A DNA stretch of 64,000 nucleotides from Kibdelosporangium banguiense (lineage in GTDB: Bacteria > Actinomycetota > Actinomycetes > Mycobacteriales > Pseudonocardiaceae), in the NCBI RefSeq assembly GCF_017876405.1, contig NZ_JAGINW010000001.1:3361203-3425202 (forward strand). The letters run 5' to 3'. Of this stretch, positions 54,696-62,951 are shown in pieces (the stretch's first letter is position 1; every line of letters starts with the position of its first letter). The notes beneath the pieces were generated by a model that was given only the letters and a program-made list of their open reading frames with translations, was not told where the DNA came from and ran no database searches. Both the position numbers and the translations under genes were made by a program.

Positions 54696-55098
54696 GCGCC
54701 GCTCGGATCGGCTCCAGCGCGGCGATGGCGTCGTCCAGGCTGTCGGCGTCGTCCCAGAGATCACGCCACTCGGACTCCTCGTCCAGGACGCGTGCGATCG
54801 CCCGTACCGCGAGTTCGACGAAGTCCTCCGGCAGGTCGATGCTGCCGCCGTCGGTCAGGAAATCCGGCCCGTAGACCGAATCCACCTCCGGGCCATCGGG
54901 TTGCTGCGACGCGACAATGGCCGCGGCGGCGATCGCCGCGCACGCATCCGAGTTGTCCAGATACTCGGTGTTGTCGGCGGCGGTGGTGAGGGCCTCGCGG
55001 ATCAACTGCGGTCTGTCGTCCGGCGACGCGTCGGTCAGGTCCCCCGCGAAGTCGGCTGCCGCGTCGTTGTCGAAAGGCCCCACGTCCCATGCGCCCAT
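54685..55098 (-). CDS. DUF4259 family protein
   Basis: ATG 55098 has AGGAG at a good distance and gives 137 residues. The family start MGAWDVGPFDNDAAADFAGD is unmistakable. It is a very acidic, helical, cytosolic protein (VLDEESEWRDLWDDADSLDD). Function unknown; members are widespread in actinomycetes as single genes. Its end overlaps the cyclodipeptide synthase by 11 bases (convergent). Confidence 0.9.
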   Translation of the reverse strand: MGAWDVGPFDNDAAADFAGDLTDASPDDRPQLIREALTTAADNTEYLDNSDACAAIAAAAIVASQQPDGPEVDSVYGPDFLTDGGSIDLPEDFVELAVRAIARVLDEESEWRDLWDDADSLDDAIAALEPIRAALNR

Positions 55099-55150
55099 AG
55101 GTTTGCTCCTCGCGTGTGATGATCGTGCGCGGCAAACCTACTCGGCAGGT

Positions 55151-55759
55151 TCAGAGGTCCAGCGGCGGTATGTTCAGCCGTCCGACCCGGGGCTCGCCGC
55201 GCTCGTAGTCGAGCACCGCGGTACCGGCCGGATCGAGTCCGAAGTGGACACCCTGGGTGGCGGGCTGGTCGAGCCAGCGTGCGATCAGCACCCGGCTGAA
55301 GTGCCCGTGCCCGACCAGAACCACGTCACCGCACGGCAGCAGCTCACGGACCCGGGCCAGCAGGGTGTCAGCACGGTCGCTGACCTCCTTGGCCTCCTCG
55401 CCGCCCGGGATGGGGTCCGTCCAGACCGTCCAGCCAGGCACCTGCTCGCGGATCTGGGACGTGGTCAGGCCTTCGTAGTCGCCGTAGTTCCACTCGGCGA
55501 GCTCTTCGGCCTTCTCGTCGACGGTGAACCCAGCAAGCTCGGCCGTACGCACGGCGCGTTCGCGAGGGCTCGTGAACACGCGGTACGGCGGCACAGCGCT
55601 GCCGCGCAGGGCGCTGATCACCAGACCGGCGCGCCTCGCCTGCTGCTCACCTGTCGCGGTGAGGGGGATGTCGGTGACGCCAGTGTGCTGGCCGCTCGCG
55701 GACCATTCGGTCTCGCCGTGCCGAAGGATGTACAGCGCCGACCCTGTTTCGACTGTCAC
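55151..55759 (-). CDS. Histidine phosphatase family protein (Rv3214/gpm2-like)
   Basis: GTG 55759 gives 202 residues. The catalytic RHGET (residues 13-17) sits in ALYILRHGETEWSASGQHTG, with FTSPRERAVRTAEL and the second His in VVLVGHGHFSRVLI. Rv3214, the orthologue by position, was named a mutase but behaves as an acid phosphatase. The substrate here is probably a small phosphoester. It is monocistronic. Confidence 0.9.
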   Translation of the reverse strand: MTVETGSALYILRHGETEWSASGQHTGVTDIPLTATGEQQARRAGLVISALRGSAVPPYRVFTSPRERAVRTAELAGFTVDEKAEELAEWNYGDYEGLTTSQIREQVPGWTVWTDPIPGGEEAKEVSDRADTLLARVRELLPCGDVVLVGHGHFSRVLIARWLDQPATQGVHFGLDPAGTAVLDYERGEPRVGRLNIPPLDL

Positions 55760-55970
55760 CCGCCGATCGTAGGTTCGGGCACCGCTACGCGCGGTGCGTT
55801 TGAGATGTGAGCTGCGTCGTACTCTTTACAAAACGCTTGTCCTGTAAAGACTTGCCTGCTTTCCGGCGGCGCGCTCTGCTCAACGCCGCGACAAACGCCC
55901 ATACCAGCTGTAACAGCATGATCCAGGGTGCCCGCCACAGCCGCCGCCCAATCCTTTCGGGTGACAGTTG

Positions 55971-55986
55971 ACTGGTGTAGACCAAT
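55971..55986. promoter_or_regulatory. DasR-type operator (dre site) of the chitinase
   Basis: ACTGGTGTAGACCAAT differs in two or three positions from the dre consensus ACTGGTCTAGACCAGT. It lies 69 bases before the chitinase start and overlaps a candidate -35 (TTGACT, 55968) and its spacer, so a bound repressor would block transcription. DasR is released by glucosamine-6-phosphate in Streptomyces. Confidence 0.7.
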
Positions 55987-56054
55987 TGCGGTTTAGTGGC
56001 CGGAGTCACGTGACACAGGCGCGAAAACTCTTACCCTGCCTAAGGAGTTAACCA

Positions 56055-57104
56055 GTGTCCCTACGCCGCCTTGTGGCGGCCGTGGCCGCGTTCGCGGCCG
56101 TCGGCGCCATGGCGATCTTCTCGCCTGGTACATCATCGGCCGCTCCCGCGTGTGTCTCCGCATGGAGCGCCACCCAGGTTTACACCAATGGCATGACCGC
56201 GTCCCACAATGGTCACAACTGGTCCGCGAAATGGTGGACCCAGAACGAAACCCCCGGCTCCGCGGCCGTCTGGGCCGACCAGGGAGCCTGTGGCGGAGCA
56301 CCGCCAGGCCCCGGCTGCGACTACCCGAACTGGCAGGCCGGCAAGGCCTATGTCACAGGTGACATCGTGCAATACACCGACGGCAAGTTCTACATCGCCG
56401 AGCACGACAACCCCGGCTACGACCCCGTGATCAGCACCTGGTTCTGGGAGCCGTACACCTGCGGCACCAACCCGCCTCCGTCTGGCGACTTCGTCGTGAC
56501 CGAGGCCCAGTTCAACCAGATGTTCCCGGGCCGCAATAGCTTCTACACATACAGCGGCCTCGTGGCGGCGATGAGCGCGTACCCAGGCTTCGCCAAGACC
56601 GGCAGTGACACGGTCCAGAAGCAGGAAGCCGCGGCCTTCCTCGCGAACGTGCACCACGAAACCGGCGGCCTGGTCCACATCGTCGAACAGAACGAGGCCA
56701 ACTACCCGCACTACTGCGACGCAAGCCAGCCCTACGGCTGCCCTGCCGGCCAGGCGGCGTACTACGGCCGTGGCCCGATCCAGCTGAGCTGGAACTTCAA
56801 CTACAACGCGGCCGGCAATGCCCTCGGCCTTCCCCTGCTGACCAACCCATGGCTGGTGCAGAACGACGCGGCCGTGGCCTGGAAGACAGGTCTCTGGTAC
56901 TGGAACACCCAGACCGGCCCCGGCACCATGACCGGCCACAACGCGATGGTGACCGGTGCGGGCTTCGGTCAGACCATTCGCAGCATCAACGGCTCGCTCG
57001 AATGCGACGGCCGCAATCCGGCCCAGGTCCAAAGCCGAGTGAACAACTACACCCGGTTCGTCGGCATCCTCGGTGTCCCGGCAGGCCCGAACCTCTACTG
57101 CTGA
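56055..57104 (+). CDS. Secreted GH19 chitinase with tandem chitin-binding modules
   Basis: GTG 56055 with AAGGAG eight bases upstream gives 349 residues. The signal peptide (LRRLVAAVAAFAAVGAMAIF) ends near SSA. Two CBM5/12-type modules follow (ACVSAWSATQVYTNGMTASH with WWTQN, and YPNWQAGKAYVTGDIVQYTD with FWEPYTCG). The GH19 domain starts near 140. Catalytic acids are in NVHHETGGLVHIVEQNEANY, and YYGRGPIQLSWNFNY is the family's substrate loop. It hydrolyses chitin outside the cell with inversion. The dre site in front puts it under amino-sugar control. Confidence 0.93.
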   Translation: MSLRRLVAAVAAFAAVGAMAIFSPGTSSAAPACVSAWSATQVYTNGMTASHNGHNWSAKWWTQNETPGSAAVWADQGACGGAPPGPGCDYPNWQAGKAYVTGDIVQYTDGKFYIAEHDNPGYDPVISTWFWEPYTCGTNPPPSGDFVVTEAQFNQMFPGRNSFYTYSGLVAAMSAYPGFAKTGSDTVQKQEAAAFLANVHHETGGLVHIVEQNEANYPHYCDASQPYGCPAGQAAYYGRGPIQLSWNFNYNAAGNALGLPLLTNPWLVQNDAAVAWKTGLWYWNTQTGPGTMTGHNAMVTGAGFGQTIRSINGSLECDGRNPAQVQSRVNNYTRFVGILGVPAGPNLYC

Positions 57105-57107
57105 TCG

Positions 57108-57974
57108 CTATGCGAGCGGATCGACGCCCGTGAGCCGCGCACTTGCGTCCCAGAGCTTCTTCGCGTCCGCCGGATCGACGAAGTGCGGGCGCGGACTCTC
57201 GGTCTTCGGCTTGCCTCTCGTCGAGAACAGGCCCCGCGGCCCCAGCAACTGCCCGCCCTCCACTCCAGGATCAAGCACGGCCCTGACGGCAGGCCATGCG
57301 CCAGAATCCTTACCCTGCAGCAAAACCTTTGCCGGCGACGCCCACGCTGAATGTCCGGTCGCCACCGCGGGCCTGTTCGGTGTGAGCGAATCAAGCGCCC
57401 CACCTGGATGGGTCACGACGCACCTGACTGTGCTGCCGGCAGCCCGCAACCGTCGATCAAGCTCAAACCCGAACACCATCTGCGCGAGCTTCGACCGTGC
57501 ATACGCCCGCATGGTCTTGTAGTTCCGCTCAGTCTGAAGATCATCGAAATCCAGCCGGGCACTGCGGGCCATCAGACTCCCCGTGACGACAACCCGGCCG
57601 TTCTCCGCAAGCTTCAGCCAATGAGTAAGCGCGAAGTGCCCAAGATGATTGGTCGCGAACATGACTTCGTTGCCATCCGCGGTGGTCTTACGCGTTCCCG
57701 CGCCGAACATCCCCGCGTTGTGAACAACCGCGCCCACAACCCCCACCTCATCCGCCGCGGCCTTCACCGACCCCAAATCGGCAAGATCAAGCCGTACCTT
57801 CCGCACATCGGCCCCGGGCACACGCTCCCGGATCACCCCGATCGCCGCATCAGCCTTCCCCGGATTCCGGCTCCCCAGAACAACCGACGCCCCCGCCCCG
57901 GCAAGCTGCTCAGCAACAAAGTACCCAATACCGGCATTTCCCCCAGTGACCAGCACGGTCCCGCCCTGCTCCAT
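57108..57974 (-). CDS. SDR-family oxidoreductase (retinol dehydrogenase-like)
   Basis: ATG 57974 gives 288 residues. Motifs: VLVTGGNAGIGYFVAEQLAG for the cofactor, HNAG, VVVTGSLMARSA with the catalytic Ser and RAYARSKLAQ with Tyr and Lys. The layout is that of the larger retinol-dehydrogenase-like SDR group in actinomycetes. Substrate unknown. The stop lies only 3 bases after that of the convergent chitinase gene, with no terminator between. Confidence 0.85.
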   Translation of the reverse strand: MEQGGTVLVTGGNAGIGYFVAEQLAGAGASVVLGSRNPGKADAAIGVIRERVPGADVRKVRLDLADLGSVKAAADEVGVVGAVVHNAGMFGAGTRKTTADGNEVMFATNHLGHFALTHWLKLAENGRVVVTGSLMARSARLDFDDLQTERNYKTMRAYARSKLAQMVFGFELDRRLRAAGSTVRCVVTHPGGALDSLTPNRPAVATGHSAWASPAKVLLQGKDSGAWPAVRAVLDPGVEGGQLLGPRGLFSTRGKPKTESPRPHFVDPADAKKLWDASARLTGVDPLA

Positions 57975-58012
57975 ACCGGCAGCCTAACCACGCCAAGACC
58001 GGCCCCGAACGC

Positions 58013-58047
58013 GAAACGGCGCCCACCTCACCGGTGAGCGCCGTTTC
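58013..58047 (-). terminator. Terminator of sodN
   Basis: Outer stem GAAACGGCG/CGCCGTTTC and inner stem CTCACC/GGTGAG with a 5-base bulge, 13 bases after the sodN stop. Confidence 0.7.
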
Positions 58048-58060
58048 AGGTCAACTGACC

Positions 58061-58477
58061 TCAGCCCTGCTTGGTCTCCCAGAAGATCTTGTCAATCTCG
58101 GCGATCAGGTCGAGCAGTTCCTGGCCCTTGGCCGGGTCCATGCTGCCCTTGGCGCCGGCGGCGCCCGCGGCCTTGGTGGCCTTGTTGAACAGCGTGTGCA
58201 GCTCGGGGTACTTGTCGAAGTGCGGCTGCTTGAAGTAGTCGGTCCACAGCACCCACAGGTGGTGCTTGACCAGCTCGGAGCGCTGCTCCTTGATCAGGAT
58301 GGCCCGGGAGCGGAACTCCGGGTCCTCGTTGCCCTGGTACTTCTCCTGGATGGCCTTGACCGACTCGGCCTCGATCCTGGCCTGGGCGGGGTCATATACG
58401 CCACACGGCAGGTCGCAGTGCGCGGTTGCCTCCAGCCGCGGGCGCACGAAAGCCCTGATCCGCGACGAGAGTCGCAT
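58061..58477 (-). CDS. sodN: Nickel superoxide dismutase precursor
   Basis: ATG 58477, with GGAGG five bases upstream, gives 138 residues. After a 19-residue propeptide the nickel hook HCDLPCGVYDP (His20, Cys21, Cys25) is complete. The mature part forms the four-helix bundle (IEAESVKAIQEKYQ, LWVLWTDYFKQPHFDKYPEL). The propeptide must be cut before nickel is bound, and the divergent sodX encodes the probable protease. The enzyme removes superoxide in the cytosol and needs nickel. Confidence 0.96.
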   Translation of the reverse strand: MRLSSRIRAFVRPRLEATAHCDLPCGVYDPAQARIEAESVKAIQEKYQGNEDPEFRSRAILIKEQRSELVKHHLWVLWTDYFKQPHFDKYPELHTLFNKATKAAGAAGAKGSMDPAKGQELLDLIAEIDKIFWETKQG

Positions 58478-58595
58478 GGTGCCTCCCTGGCAATAGCACC
58501 GAGATATCCGCACCTCGGCGCGCTTCTGATTACGGATGCTCCGACAATGGGGACCTTACTCGCGCGGATGGGCGGCGGCAGGCGGAGGTGATCGA

Positions 58596-58919
58596 ATGAA
58601 CCATCCCTTGGGCCGCTGGCCGATACGGCGGGTGACTGTGCGCGGGCCGTCGATGGCGCCGACGCTGAGGGACGGCGCGACCGTACTTGTGCGGAGATCG
58701 GCTCGGGCGCGTGTGGGAGACGTCGTGCTGGTGCGGTGGGCGAGTCGGCCGGGTCAGCTGTCGATCAAGCGGGTTGCCCGGCCGGGGTACTTCGTGGTCG
58801 GGGACAACCAGCTGGCGTCGACGGACTCGAACCAGCTCGGCATGGCCGAGGTGCTTGGGGTGGTGATCTGGCCGATCAGAGCAGCGTCGCGTAGTGGGCC
58901 AGGCATGCCTCGTACGTAG
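58596..58919 (+). CDS. sodX: SodX, nickel-SOD maturation protease
   Basis: ATG 58596 with GGAGG eight bases upstream gives 107 residues. It is a small S24/S26-type peptidase: Ser in VRGPSMAPTLRDG and Lys in LSIKRVARPG form the catalytic pair, and VVGDNQLASTDSNQLG is the family's third block. There is no membrane anchor. It cleaves the SodN propeptide to expose His1. It is divergent to sodN, and its last 44 bases overlap the epimerase gene on the other strand. Confidence 0.93.
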   Translation: MNHPLGRWPIRRVTVRGPSMAPTLRDGATVLVRRSARARVGDVVLVRWASRPGQLSIKRVARPGYFVVGDNQLASTDSNQLGMAEVLGVVIWPIRAASRSGPGMPRT

Positions 58920-59478
58920 GCAGCAGGCCCGCGGCCTCGGCTTCGGCCAGGGTGGGCGCTTTGGTGTCCTTCTCCGAGAGGATCGGGTCGATGTCGGTGG
59001 GCCAGGGCAGCCGCAGGGACTCGTCCATCGGGGTGATGCCGTGTTCACCGGACGGGTTGTAGCCAGTTGAACAGAAGTAGCTCATGGCTGTGTCGTCTTC
59101 CAGCGCCACGAAGGCGTGACCGAGGCCTTCGGGGATGTAGAGCGCGCGGTAGTCGCGGGAGTCGAGGGTGACCGCTTCCCACTGCCCGAAGGTCGGCGAC
59201 CCCACGCGGACGTCCACCACGATGTCCATCAGCGAGCCGCGCGGGCAGTACACGTACTTCGCCTGCCCCGGCGGGGTGTCGGCGAAGTGCACGCCGCGGA
59301 TGGTGCCGCGCTTGGAAACGCTGTGATTCGTCTGGCCCAGCCGCAACGGGTGCCCCACCGCCTTGGCGAACACCTCGTCCTGGAACGGCGCCGCGAACAG
59401 GCCGCGGCTGTCGCCGAACAGTTGCGGAGAGAACTCGAAGACACCCGCAATCGACATCTCACGTACCTGCATGCCCAT
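58876..59478 (-). CDS. dTDP-4-dehydrorhamnose 3,5-epimerase-family protein
   Basis: ATG 59478 gives 200 residues (ATG 59472 also possible). The cupin fold of RmlC is clear: FDGDSRG-like block FGDSRGLFAAPFQDEVFAKA, QTNHSVSKRGTIRGVHF with the catalytic His, YVYCPRGSLMDIVVDVRVGS, IPEGLGHAFVALEDDTAMSY and CSTGYNP with the Tyr. Other dTDP-rhamnose genes are not near, so it may serve a different dTDP-sugar or be a stand-alone member. Cytosolic. Confidence 0.87.
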   Translation of the reverse strand: MGMQVREMSIAGVFEFSPQLFGDSRGLFAAPFQDEVFAKAVGHPLRLGQTNHSVSKRGTIRGVHFADTPPGQAKYVYCPRGSLMDIVVDVRVGSPTFGQWEAVTLDSRDYRALYIPEGLGHAFVALEDDTAMSYFCSTGYNPSGEHGITPMDESLRLPWPTDIDPILSEKDTKAPTLAEAEAAGLLPTYEACLAHYATLL

Positions 59479-59710
59479 CAGCCTAGAACTCCGCGTTTGC
59501 CCCACAGCCAGGCCGTAGGCGGCCAGACGGCTGAGCCGGGTGCGCTACTCATCGTGACCTTGAGGCTGGAGCTCACCCGCCAGTGTCCCTTGCCCGTGGC
59601 ACAAAGGTTTCCATGTAGCGCAGTCGGGTGACACGATCAAGGAACGCTTTCCGTCCATTCCCCGGTCACTACGCTGGAGGGGCAGGCACTTCGGAGGGAA
59701 GGAGGGGAGA

Positions 59711-60601
59711 ATGAACAGATCGCTTGACGAAGGGCTGACTGTCAGAGCAGTCGGTCCTGCTACCTCGGGCGCGCGCATCCCCCTCAGCGAGCTCGCGCGC
59801 ATCGCGTCGAATCTCCAAGCCACTCTGGAACGTATCGCCTTGTCCATCTCTGGTGTCCGCGCTCGGGCCGGCAGACGGCCGTCGGATATCGCTGAAGCCG
59901 TCCGGATGGATTTCGCGGGCTTCAGTGGTGGCTCTGCCGTGATGCGACTATTACCAGCAGAAACGTCAACACTCGACAACCTGCTGGACGCCTCATTCGA
60001 CACGCTAGTCACAGGAATCGAACACATACAGCAGACCGGAGAGAAGCCGGCCGAAGAACTGGGCACGCACTTCACGCCGCTGGTTCTCAACGGACTCGCG
60101 ACGCTGTGTGGCGGCATTGGCCGAAGAGGCCTGACCCGGATCGAGTTCAGCGTCGGGGAGACCGTGCTGTTCACCCTCGACAGTCGCGTCCGGTCCCAAC
60201 TCCGGCAGATCCAGAAACTCAACACCGCGAGTCAGACGACCATCGTGGGTCGCTTGCATATGGGCGATTTCGAACCGCTGTCCCTGAAATGCCGGATCGA
60301 CACGACGCTGGGAAGTGTGTGGTGCGATTTCGACATCGATCTGAAGGAGGACGTCTTCAATCAGCTGGAACAACTGGTGATGGCGAGCGGCTCGGCCGAG
60401 CTGCAGTCCGACGGAACCGTCAGAGTGCTGCACCTGGTGGAGTTGACCGCCATCGAGACCTCCCAGTCGCGCACGCTTGAGGATCTGGCCGCCGAGCAGG
60501 GCGTGCGGCCGCTACATGATCCTGAACAGCTTCGCGGTGCCCCCATCGAGGACTTCGACGAGTTTCTAGCCGCGCTCCGTGCGGCGCGTGGTGACGAATG
60601 A
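59711..60601 (+). CDS. Large antitoxin-like partner of a PIN toxin, unknown N-terminal domain
   Basis: ATG 59711 has a strong GGAAGGAGGGG upstream. Of 296 residues, the first 250 match nothing I can name: two helices (PLSELARIASNLQATLERIA), then beta-rich blocks (VRMDFAGFSGGSAVMRLLPA, VGRLHMGDFEPLSLKCRIDT, GSVWCDFDIDLKEDVFNQLE). The last 45 residues (RTLEDLAAEQGVRPLHDPEQ and EDFDEFLAALRAARGDE) look like the tail of VapB/Phd antitoxins that plugs a PIN toxin. The gene overlaps the PIN gene as ATGA. An antitoxin with such a large extra domain is unusual. Function is inferred from tail and position. Confidence 0.65.
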   Translation: MNRSLDEGLTVRAVGPATSGARIPLSELARIASNLQATLERIALSISGVRARAGRRPSDIAEAVRMDFAGFSGGSAVMRLLPAETSTLDNLLDASFDTLVTGIEHIQQTGEKPAEELGTHFTPLVLNGLATLCGGIGRRGLTRIEFSVGETVLFTLDSRVRSQLRQIQKLNTASQTTIVGRLHMGDFEPLSLKCRIDTTLGSVWCDFDIDLKEDVFNQLEQLVMASGSAELQSDGTVRVLHLVELTAIETSQSRTLEDLAAEQGVRPLHDPEQLRGAPIEDFDEFLAALRAARGDE

Positions 60602-61008
60602 GCAACTTCATAGTTGTCGACACGGATGTCTTCTCCTGTCTTTGGCAGGGCCGGAAGATCTCGCCCTCCTACCTGAACTCCTTGCGTGGCGCGACTCCGA
60701 CCCTGTCGTTCATCTCCATAGCGGAGGCACATTTCGGCGCGATCAGCGCGAACTGGGGTCAGAAGAAGATCTCGCAACTAAAAGCTGCCATCCGGCCCTA
60801 CGTGGTGGCTCCATACACTCCGGATATGGCCGCGCTGTGGGGGAAACTGAAAACTGAGGCGCGCAAAGCCGGGCATGCCCTGGGGCAGGCGCAGAACACA
60901 AACGATCTATGGATCTGCACGACGGCCGTGTTCTACGGTGCCCCGCTGATGACGAATAATGTTCGTCACTTCCAGATGATGCCGGGCCTGCAACTCGTCC
61001 AGCCATGA
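60598..61008 (+). CDS. PIN-domain ribonuclease, VapC-type toxin
   Basis: ATG 60598 overlaps the previous stop. The 136-residue PIN domain has the acidic site: Asp8 and Asp10 in VVDTDVF, Glu43 in ISIAEAHFG and Asp103 in NTNDLWICTTA. TNNVRHF takes the place of the fourth position. PIN toxins cut tRNA or rRNA and are held by an antitoxin made just before. The pair is inserted between the epimerase and malic enzyme genes and has no counterpart I know in the mycobacterial locus. Confidence 0.82.
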   Translation: MSNFIVVDTDVFSCLWQGRKISPSYLNSLRGATPTLSFISIAEAHFGAISANWGQKKISQLKAAIRPYVVAPYTPDMAALWGKLKTEARKAGHALGQAQNTNDLWICTTAVFYGAPLMTNNVRHFQMMPGLQLVQP

Positions 61009-61459
61009 GGTGGCCGACGCCGTCAACGCTCGTGGCCAGGAATCGGCCATGACCGCAGCGGCTCTGGGGTGCTGGAGTGAGCTTCGGGGGACTACGCCGA
61101 GTCGCAGGGCTCGTGCCGGGGAGCCCGGCTGGAGGCGGCGCTTTCTTGTTCGCCGACGTGTTCGGCTTCTCTTGACCGATTGTGAAGGCGCTTGCCTGCG
61201 GTCTTGTGTACAAACCGGACGGACGTCTTGCGAAAATTGGGTCTGACATGCGGAAATCATGGGGGAAACTGTGATCCCCACCGCAGACACTGCTGTGTGG
61301 ATGTGCGAGGCTGTCTGAACCGCAGCGTCCGCGGTTGCCCCGTCAAACCAAGCGGCGGGTGCGGCCGGGCGGTCGACGCCGCTCGACATCCGGTGCCACC
61401 GCGCCGGGTATACCGGCGCCGTTTCCCCCACCCAAGCACGCACTTTGAGGACGCCTCCT
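61009..61459. other. Non-coding 450-base stretch before the malic enzyme gene
   Basis: No gene is supported. It contains a TTGACC -35-like site near 61174 without a clear -10, and a small hairpin GGGG..CCCC near 61262. The stretch probably holds the malic enzyme promoter and a long 5' leader. Confidence 0.4.
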
Positions 61460-62638
61460 GTGACTGCAACTGAAGACCTGGCCAAGCCGGTGACCGACGA
61501 CGAGATCTTTCGCGCGCACGAGGGCGGCAAGCTCGACATCGGTGTTCCCAGGCCGATCTCCGATCCGCGCGCGCTGGCCATCGCCTACACCCCGGGTGTC
61601 GCCAAGGTCAGCCGCGCCATCGCCGAGGACCCGAAGGCCGCCGCTCTCTACACCTGGACCCACCGCTTGGTCGCGGTTGTCAGTGATGGCACCGCGGTGC
61701 TGGGTCTCGGTGACATCGGCGCGTCGGCCAGCCTGCCCGTGATGGAGGGCAAGTCCGCGCTGTTCAAGACTTTCGGCGGGCTCAACTCCATCCCGCTGGT
61801 GCTCAACACGACCGATGTGGACGAGATCGTCGAGACCCTGGTCCGCCTGCGCCCGTCGTTCGGCGCGGTGAACCTTGAGGACGTCTCCGCACCGCGCTGT
61901 TTCGAGCTGGAAGCCAAGCTGATCGAGGCGCTGGACTGCCCGGTCATGCACGATGACCAGCACGGCACCGCCGTGGTCGTGCTCGCCGCGCTGCGTGGCG
62001 CCGCAACGGTGACCGGCAAGCCGATCGACCAGATGCGAGTGGTCATCGCGGGCGCGGGCTCGTCGGGCATCGCGTGCGCGAAGATCCTGATCGCGGCCGG
62101 CGTCGGTGAGGTCACCCTGCTGGACTCGCGCGGGATCATCCACCCCGGCCGGGACGGCCTGAACGCCTACAAGGCCGAGCTTGCGGAGATCACCAACGCC
62201 AGAGGCCTGCGCGGCGGTATCGCGGACGCGTTGCGGGGCGCGGATGTCTTCATCGGCCTGTCCTCCTCGCAGGTCCCCGAGGAGCTGATCGCCTCGATGG
62301 CCCCGCAGGCCATCGTGTTCGCACTGTCCAATCCGGACCCCGAGATCCACCCGGACATCGCGCGCAGGCACGCCGCCGTGGTGGCCACCGGCCGCAGCGA
62401 CTTCCCGAACCAGATCAACAACGTCTCGGCCTTCCCGGGGATCTTCCGCGGCGCCCTGGACGCGGGCGCCCGGCGGATCACCGAGAACATGAAGCTGGCC
62501 GCGGCCGAGGCGATCGCCGCCTGCGCGACCGACGAGCTCGACGCCGACCACATCATGCCGAGCGCGTTGGACCCCCGTGTTGCCCCGGAGGTGGCACAAG
62601 CCGTGGCCGCCGCTGCGGTCAAGGACGGCGTTGCCTGA
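61460..62638 (+). CDS. NAD(P)-dependent malic enzyme
   Basis: GTG 61460 with GAGG nine bases upstream gives 392 residues, the size of small bacterial malic enzymes. Motifs: YTPGVAKVSRAIAED with the catalytic Tyr, MEGKSALFKTFGG with Lys, NLEDVSAPRCFELE and CPVMHDDQHGTAVVVLAAL for the metal and malate, then VVIAGAGSSGIACAKIL for the cofactor. It converts malate to pyruvate and CO2. Coenzyme preference cannot be decided. The gene is single, followed by repeat B. Confidence 0.93.
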   Translation: MTATEDLAKPVTDDEIFRAHEGGKLDIGVPRPISDPRALAIAYTPGVAKVSRAIAEDPKAAALYTWTHRLVAVVSDGTAVLGLGDIGASASLPVMEGKSALFKTFGGLNSIPLVLNTTDVDEIVETLVRLRPSFGAVNLEDVSAPRCFELEAKLIEALDCPVMHDDQHGTAVVVLAALRGAATVTGKPIDQMRVVIAGAGSSGIACAKILIAAGVGEVTLLDSRGIIHPGRDGLNAYKAELAEITNARGLRGGIADALRGADVFIGLSSSQVPEELIASMAPQAIVFALSNPDPEIHPDIARRHAAVVATGRSDFPNQINNVSAFPGIFRGALDAGARRITENMKLAAAEAIAACATDELDADHIMPSALDPRVAPEVAQAVAAAAVKDGVA

Positions 62639-62707
62639 GCGTTGCCAATATCGGGCTTGAAGCGCCGCCAGACAAGCACTGGCGGCGCTTCGGCCTGCTC
62701 ACGGCTG

Positions 62708-62855
62708 GCTTGATCGCGTTGGTCATTTGCGCCTCGCAACACGCCCGACATCGCCCCAGCCAGGCTGGGAGAAGCACAGCGAAAGATGTCGGTCGCGTGG
62801 GGCGGGGTGGAAATGGCCGACTTTGGCGATCAAGCCTGTCCGAGCGGAGCGAGGA
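62708..62855 (+). repeat. Element B, copy 3 with compensated outer arms
   Basis: Left arm GCTTGATCGC and right arm GCGATCAAGC carry matching changes relative to copies 1 and 2 (GGTC/GACC to GATC/GATC), so pairing is kept. Inner blocks TTGGTCATTTGCG, CGCCCGACATCGCCCCAGCC, GATGTCGGTCGCGTGGGGCG and GGAAATGGCCG are present, and the tail CTGTCCGAGCGGAGCGAGGA. It lies between the malic enzyme and the PAS gene. Confidence 0.82.
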
Positions 62856-62951
62856 CAATCCAACACTGCGGTAGCCTGATCGCGCGGCGGGAGGTACGTA
62901 TCCAGGATGGCGCTCGGCCCGCCCGAGTTGAGGCGCGGGAAGGGTGGCACC

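Noticed and set aside
55785..56009. 74-codon minus-strand frame ahead of the chitinase
   Set aside because: No ribosome site, codon use unlike its neighbours, and it covers the dre operator and promoter of the chitinase.
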